DNA from: Thiomonas sp.
GTDB lineage: Bacteria; Pseudomonadota; Gammaproteobacteria; Burkholderiales; Burkholderiaceae
Length of the DNA stretch: 10,617 bases
Direction: 5' to 3'
NCBI GenBank assembly: GCA_027443745.1
Contig: DAIAZB010000528.1
Coordinates: forward strand, 1-10,617
Position numbers and translations under genes: made by a program. Below the pieces are notes generated by a model. It was given only the letters and a program-made list of their open reading frames with translations, searched no databases and was not told the origin of the DNA. Of the stretch, positions 6,504-10,617 are shown piece by piece (the first letter of the stretch is position 1; the number at the start of each line of letters is the position of its first letter).

Positions 6504-8011
6504 TCCGACGGATTCGCTACTTTCTCGCCATCGGCGGAAGCTTGCTTGCGCTCGCGTTGTGCGCGCCCGCGGCCAGCGCCGCGCTGTTGCCCTGGTCGGC
6601 GCTGCAAGGCAAGACGGTACTGCTGGTCACAGGCACCACCGCGCCCGGCGCACCCAATGACGATGCGCGGGTGCGGCAGCACTTGGAATCACTGGGTTTC
6701 AAAGTAGAGACGGTCGGTGACACGGCGCCTGCGAGCGCAGCCCGGAACGCCAGCCTGATCGTGATCTCCTCGACCGCCAACGCGCATCGCCTAGGCAACC
6801 GCTACGCCGCTCTCGCCGTGCCGATCTTCACCTGGAACACCTTCGACTATCCCAACCTGGGCATGACCGGTCCGGAACTGCACCGGGACTTCGGGGTGGT
6901 GGATCCCGTGCAGCACTTCGCCGACAGCTTCATGATCTTGTACGGATATGGCGCAAACACCACGTCGACGATCAGCCGCGCCGTCGGGCTCAAGCCACAG
7001 CTGTTCGGTACGCTTTATCTGGAGCCCGGCTATGCGGGCTGGGGCCGACCGGGGCCGGGCGCCACCGTGATCGCCGACTTCGACGGCAGCCAGGACATGG
7101 CAGCGGTATTCACCTACGAGCGCGACGCCAGCATGCTGCAGCGGCGGGTTGCACCGGCGCGGCGGGTGGGCTTCTTCCTTGGCGACGGAAATTTCCACCT
7201 ACTCACCTCCGTCCATGGGCCGGCGACACGCGATCCACAAATGCGCGCCTGGGCGATCGGCCTGAAGCTGTTCGACACTGCTCTACGCTGGGCAGTGAGT
7301 CCGCCAGCGCGACTGGCGCCCTACGACCCCGCCGCGCTGGACGCGCGGCTCGGCCGTGCGGCGCTCAACAGGAAGCTGCTGTTCGTTGAGCGCGTCAACG
7401 GCGGCGAAGGTCACGAGGCGGACGAGCACATCGTGACGCATCTGCGCAGCCTCGGCTTCCAGGTGAACGTCGTTGATCAAACCGAACCGCAGTCACGGGC
7501 GTCAGGCGAAGACTTGGTCATCATTTCCTCCACCTGCTCAAAGTACAAGCTGGCCAACAAGTACGCCGACGTGCGTGTACCGGTGATCTCACTGGAGGGG
7601 CTGTACGCAGATGCGCTGCACTTGGCCGGGCGGCACCGCTATGTCGACTACGGCGAACACGGCGAGGAGCACGAGAGCGACGATCCGCCGGAGGACTACC
7701 TGGACATCGTCGGCGCCGGCAATCCGATGGCGGCGGGTCTGCCGCCAGGGCTCGTGCAGTTTAGCCAGCATCCGGGCGTGCTGAAGTGGGCGCGACCGAC
7801 TGCCGATGCTGTGGTGATCGCAACACTGCCTAATGCGCCCATGCAACGAGCGATCTTCGGCTATCCGAAAGGATCGGTAATGGCCGACGGCTTTGTCGCA
7901 CCAGCCCGCCGCGCCATGCTACCGCTGGACAATCCGACTTATGACGACCTTACCGCCCAAGGCAGGGCTTTGTTCGACGCCGTAGTGCTGTGGTCGATCG
8001 GCGGAAAGTGA
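6500..8011 (+). CDS. Secreted protein with two tandem Rossmann/GATase-like domains
   Basis: A 503-residue exported protein. I choose the ATG at 6500, which overlaps the preceding stop (ATGA) and starts the signal peptide MIRRIRYFLAIGGSLLALAL then CAPAASA (cleavage about residue 29). An in-frame start at 6467 would only add a charged extension. Two copies of one domain are visible. Copy 1 (about 38-265): KTVLLVTGTTAPGAPNDDAR, HLESLGFKVETVGD, ASLIVISSTANAHRLGNRYA, ALAVPIFTWN. Copy 2 (about 291-500): RKLLFVERVNGGEGHEADEH, HLRSLGFQVNVVDQ, EDLVIISSTCSKYKLANKYA, DVRVPVISLE. The plan (strand, loop, helix, L-x-S-L-G-F, V-I-S-S-T, V-P-V/I) matches an uncharacterised domain attached to many secreted bacterial proteins that resembles the glutamine-amidotransferase/ThuA-like Rossmann fold. 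I see no catalytic Cys-His-Glu triad. It probably acts in the periplasm or at the surface as a binding or scaffolding protein; the biochemical role is unknown. Confidence 0.72.
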   Translation: MIRRIRYFLAIGGSLLALALCAPAASAALLPWSALQGKTVLLVTGTTAPGAPNDDARVRQHLESLGFKVETVGDTAPASAARNASLIVISSTANAHRLGNRYAALAVPIFTWNTFDYPNLGMTGPELHRDFGVVDPVQHFADSFMILYGYGANTTSTISRAVGLKPQLFGTLYLEPGYAGWGRPGPGATVIADFDGSQDMAAVFTYERDASMLQRRVAPARRVGFFLGDGNFHLLTSVHGPATRDPQMRAWAIGLKLFDTALRWAVSPPARLAPYDPAALDARLGRAALNRKLLFVERVNGGEGHEADEHIVTHLRSLGFQVNVVDQTEPQSRASGEDLVIISSTCSKYKLANKYADVRVPVISLEGLYADALHLAGRHRYVDYGEHGEEHESDDPPEDYLDIVGAGNPMAAGLPPGLVQFSQHPGVLKWARPTADAVVIATLPNAPMQRAIFGYPKGSVMADGFVAPARRAMLPLDNPTYDDLTAQGRALFDAVVLWSIGGK

Positions 8012-10074
8012 GCCCATGGTTTCCCCGCCTGCCGACGCTGGAGAGCACCTTGCTGTCGACGTCCCCTCTCCAGCGTTCCGGCAGGACTTTGTGGCAAATC
8101 TGGCTAGCGGCTCTCTGGTTGATGCCACTAGCCGTCTCCGCAGGATCAGCGAGATCCTCGCCGGCAACCGATGTCATGCTGCATTGCGTGGGCGCCGACA
8201 CCATGCGACCGCTGCTCTCGCGCTGGGCGTCCGGCTTCCATGCAATTCAGCGGCAATCGTCGGTGGTAGTAGGCACCGGCACTCGCTATTCGGCTGCCGG
8301 CGTGACCGCCATGTTGGCAGGCTCCGCGAACTGCGTCAGCTTTGCGCGCGAGCCATTCCTGGCGGAGCGAGCAGCGGTCGAACACCAGTTGGGACGTAGT
8401 CTGGTCGTCGTCCCAGTTGCCGGCGGCAGTTACGCCACCCCACATGGCAGCTTTGCGCTTGCGGTATACGTCAACCGCGCCAATCCGCTGCGTGGACTCG
8501 ACCTGACACAGCTCGCCGCGGTGTTCTCGGGCCAACCCGCACCGGGGCAGATTCAGCCGCTGGCCACCTGGGGGCAGCTTGGACTGCGCGGCGCTTGGGC
8601 GACGCGCCCCATCCACCTTTACGGAATGTTGCCCCAACGCGCGAGCGGGAACCCTCCCGGCATCGTCAATTTCCTCGACGGTCGCGTGCTGCTCGGGCTG
8701 CCTTGGCGCGCTGACCTGCAGGTGCAGACGGATGCGCCTGGATCTACCGCGCTGACTGCGATCGTGCAGCAGGTCGGGCGCGATCCGGACGGCATTGGCT
8801 ACAGCGGCTTTGGTTACGCGAACGCGGCGGTGCACGCGTTGCAGCTATCGATGCATGCGGGCGCGCCTTATGTGGCGGGCAACCCGACCACGGTCGCCGC
8901 CGGCCGCTATGCGCTGGCACGGGAAATCTACCTGGGTTTTGCAGTCAACCCCGCGGTCGGACTACCGCCGTCCGCCTGCCGCTTCCTCGCCTACGTACTG
9001 AGTGCGCGCGGCCAGCGTCAAGTGATGCGGGGCCCCATGCATTTCCTGCCGCTGACACCTGCTCAACAACGGACTGCCCGCAAGCAACGGGCGCGCGCCT
9101 GTGGCAACAGGCGCCCAGCCTATCTCGACCGGGATGGCAAGGTGCGCATCGTCGGGTACAACGACATGCGATGGATGCTGCAAGCGATCGACCAGCGCTA
9201 CGCGGAGCTGTACCCGGGCGTCCACTTAACGCTGATTCTGAAGGGTACGCGCACGGCACCAGCAGCCTTGGCCAACGGCAGCAGCCTCTTCGCGCCGATG
9301 GGTGCCGAGTTCTTGCCCTCCGCGCTGGCCGACTATCGTCGGCAGGTAGGCAGCGATCCAATGAAATTCCGGGTCGCACATGCCGCGCTAGATCCCCGTG
9401 CTCACTCCTCGCCGCTGGCGATCTTCGTGCATCCGAGCAATCCGTTGTCCACCATTTCTCTGGAGCAATTACTCCGAAGCTTCACCGGCAGAGCGCCGCT
9501 GACGACTTGGGGACAACTCGGGCTGGGCGGCGCTTGGGCACGGCAGCCCATCCACCCCTGCGGCCTCGCGCCAGGGACGGCATTGGGACGTTACATGCGC
9601 CAGCATCACTTCGAAGACAGGGCCTATGCTGCCAGTTACATCGGCTACCGCGAGTCAGCGCAGGTCCTCCAAAAGGTAGCCATCGATCCCGATGCGTTGT
9701 GCTTCGCCGATCTCAACCAAGCCAATCCCTCGGTGCGCCTGCTCGGCATCCGGCTAGGCCCGGGGCAAGGCATCTCTTTGGGCTCGCGCGCCGACATCAT
9801 CTCTGGCCGCTATCCGCTGGATCGGTATCTTTATGTCTATACGCGCGCGCCAAAAACTGGCCGGCACAATCTTTTGCTGTGCCGCTACCTACAGTTGTTG
9901 CTGTCGGCGCAGGGGCAGAAAATGCTCGCCGCGGCCCGGCCGGGCTACCTACCGCTGAGCCGAGCTCAGCAACAGGCGGAACGAAGTCGGGTTAGACATC
10001 TGCTTTGCGATTCCGAAATAGCTCACGACGCACCGAGCTTTCATTCGAAAACCTCGAGCCCTACCGGAACGTAG
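8008..10074 (+). CDS. Exported protein with two tandem PstS-like solute-binding domains
   Basis: A 688-residue protein. I favour GTG at 8008, which overlaps the preceding stop as GTGA and matches the other junctions; an in-frame GTG at 7990 would add six residues. The N-terminus is long, with the hydrophobic segment LWQIWLAALWLMPLAVSAGS at about residues 27-46, a signal peptide or possibly an uncleaved anchor. Domain A (about 55-350) shows VMLHCVGADTMRPLLSRWAS, MLAGSANCVSFAREPF, AVYVNRANPLRGLDLTQLA, TWGQLGLRGAWATRPIHLYG, DPDGIGYSGFGYA and YVLSARGQRQVM. Domain B (about 375-650) repeats this order: RIVGYNDMRWMLQAIDQRYA, IFVHPSNPLSTISLEQLL, TWGQLGLGGAWARQPIHPCG, DPDALCFADL, YPLDRYLYVY and LLSAQGQKML then PGYLPLS. 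Domain B has diverged: ADTM becomes YNDM and DPDGIGY becomes DPDALCF. Each unit is homologous to the single-domain protein encoded at 4282-5466. It is the last gene of the coupled series, so probably a fused duplicate; the ligand is unknown. Confidence 0.82.
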   Translation: MSPWFPRLPTLESTLLSTSPLQRSGRTLWQIWLAALWLMPLAVSAGSARSSPATDVMLHCVGADTMRPLLSRWASGFHAIQRQSSVVVGTGTRYSAAGVTAMLAGSANCVSFAREPFLAERAAVEHQLGRSLVVVPVAGGSYATPHGSFALAVYVNRANPLRGLDLTQLAAVFSGQPAPGQIQPLATWGQLGLRGAWATRPIHLYGMLPQRASGNPPGIVNFLDGRVLLGLPWRADLQVQTDAPGSTALTAIVQQVGRDPDGIGYSGFGYANAAVHALQLSMHAGAPYVAGNPTTVAAGRYALAREIYLGFAVNPAVGLPPSACRFLAYVLSARGQRQVMRGPMHFLPLTPAQQRTARKQRARACGNRRPAYLDRDGKVRIVGYNDMRWMLQAIDQRYAELYPGVHLTLILKGTRTAPAALANGSSLFAPMGAEFLPSALADYRRQVGSDPMKFRVAHAALDPRAHSSPLAIFVHPSNPLSTISLEQLLRSFTGRAPLTTWGQLGLGGAWARQPIHPCGLAPGTALGRYMRQHHFEDRAYAASYIGYRESAQVLQKVAIDPDALCFADLNQANPSVRLLGIRLGPGQGISLGSRADIISGRYPLDRYLYVYTRAPKTGRHNLLLCRYLQLLLSAQGQKMLAAARPGYLPLSRAQQQAERSRVRHLLCDSEIAHDAPSFHSKTSSPTGT

Positions 10075-10204
10075 TGGAGCCAAGCCACATCGAGGCCCGT
10101 CATCGAGTTGCATCTGCGCAATGGTCAAGCCCGGCGTATTCCCATTTACCGCTTGGCTGCATGACGATACGGATACTTGGGGGAGACGGCCTTGTACTAC
10201 GCTT

Positions 10205-10218
10205 GGGAAGTCTTTCCC
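10205..10218 (+). terminator. Small hairpin before the last gene, weak terminator candidate
   Basis: GGGAA at 10205-10209 and TTCCC at 10214-10218 form a 5-bp stem with a 4-base loop, followed after 11 bases by six T residues at 10230-10235. The gap between stem and T-run is too long for a textbook intrinsic terminator, and the T-run is close to the ribosome binding site of the next gene. It may be an attenuator or chance. Confidence 0.2.
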
Positions 10219-10250
10219 GTTGGTAACACTTTTTTGTAAAAGAGGTCCCC

Positions 10251-10617
10251 ATGAAAGCGATTCTTCCTCTGGCCCTGCTGGCTGCGGCGGCCCCCTTCTC
10301 GCTGCTTGCCGCGTCCGCGCCACTGACACCGAACGCGGTGATCAGTATTCCTGGCGGCGCCCACGGGATCGGCTTCGACGACATCGGCTACGCCGCGCAG
10401 CTCGGTCGCGTGACGATCCCGGCTGGCACCACCGGCAACCTGGTCCTGATGGACCCGGTGACGGATGCGCTGACCGTGATCCCGGGTGTGAGCGCCGCGC
10501 CAAAGGTCAAGTCGTTCCGGGAGGGCACTACCTCCGCGATCTACGCCGACGGCTATTTGTTCGCCAGCGACCATGATCCCACGGAGATCGTGACGATCGA
10601 CCCGAAGACACACGCCG
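10251..10617 (+). CDS. 5' part of a secreted YncE-like beta-propeller protein, cut by the right edge
   Basis: An ATG at 10251 with AAAAGAGG seven bases upstream (AGAGGTCCCC then ATG) opens a frame with no stop through to the window end, 122 complete codons. The first 20 or so residues (MKAILPLALLAAAAPFSLLA) are a clear Sec signal peptide, cleaved near LAASA. The mature part has repeating strand units: NAVISIPGGAHGIGFDDIGY, TGNLVLMDPVTDALTVIPGV, TSAIYADGYLFASDH and EIVTIDPKTHA. The pattern of LVLMDPVT / IVTIDPKT closing a blade is common in YncE-like propellers. It follows the five-gene operon on the same strand after a 176-bp gap in which I see no good terminator, so it may be a sixth member or have its own promoter. 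The fold call rests on about a third of a typical protein. Confidence 0.72.
   Translation, partial: MKAILPLALLAAAAPFSLLAASAPLTPNAVISIPGGAHGIGFDDIGYAAQLGRVTIPAGTTGNLVLMDPVTDALTVIPGVSAAPKVKSFREGTTSAIYADGYLFASDHDPTEIVTIDPKTHA

Noticed and set aside
7990..8010. Upstream GTG at 7990 as start of the tandem PstS-like gene
   Set aside because: GTG at 8008 gives the GTGA overlap matching the other junctions in the operon; the upstream start adds only six charged residues. It cannot be fully excluded.
9171..9995. 274-codon plus-strand frame inside the tandem PstS-like gene
   Set aside because: Alternative frame of domain B; it has Arg/Ser/Pro-rich shadow composition while the main frame keeps the binding-fold motifs to its end.
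10075..10250. Intrinsic terminator between the operon and the last gene
   Set aside because: The only hairpin near a T-run has a 5-bp stem and sits 11 bases away from the T-run; kept as a low-confidence feature rather than a firm terminator.

Overview
The window is about 60% GC or more, densely packed, and carries proteins typical of a Gram-negative outer membrane and periplasm (TonB-dependent receptor, many Sec signal peptides). The style fits a high-GC proteobacterium. A gammaproteobacterium of the Xanthomonadales/Rhodanobacteraceae type (Dyella, Rhodanobacter or Luteibacter-like) is my best guess, but nothing in the sequence proves the genus. I see no rRNA, tRNA, IS element, prophage or CRISPR array.

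Left part (1-2014, all genes on the minus strand, loosely spaced). It holds the first codons of an unidentified gene running off the left edge, a small secreted His/Asp-rich protein (158-577), and a secreted protein of about 170 residues that looks like a lipocalin-type DUF1579-like domain (1045-1554). Two gaps of about 460 bp separate these. The second gap is a divergent intergenic region with an AT-rich patch and a perfect 16-bp dyad at 1898-1913, a plausible operator for the operon to its right.

Right part (2015-10074, plus strand). This is one tight five-gene operon in which every junction is a 4-bp stop/start overlap (ATGA, ATGA, ATGA, GTGA). In order it encodes a siderophore-type TonB-dependent outer-membrane receptor, a PstS-like periplasmic solute-binding protein with a proline-rich N-terminal extension, a secreted YncE-like beta-propeller, a secreted protein made of two copies of a Rossmann-like domain, and a secreted protein made of two PstS-like lobes fused in tandem. 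After 176 bp without a gene, a sixth secreted protein, also propeller-like, starts at 10251 and runs off the right edge.

Taken together, every product of the operon carries an export signal and acts in the envelope. No inner-membrane permease, ATPase, sigma factor or enzyme of known reaction is encoded in the window. The simplest reading is an envelope capture or uptake module: the receptor brings a ligand across the outer membrane, the PstS-like lobes bind it or a derivative, and the propeller and Rossmann-like proteins are accessory. The ligand is unknown. The PstS-like lobes have lost or altered the canonical phosphate-contact loop, so phosphate should not be assumed. This combination is the most interesting thing in the window.
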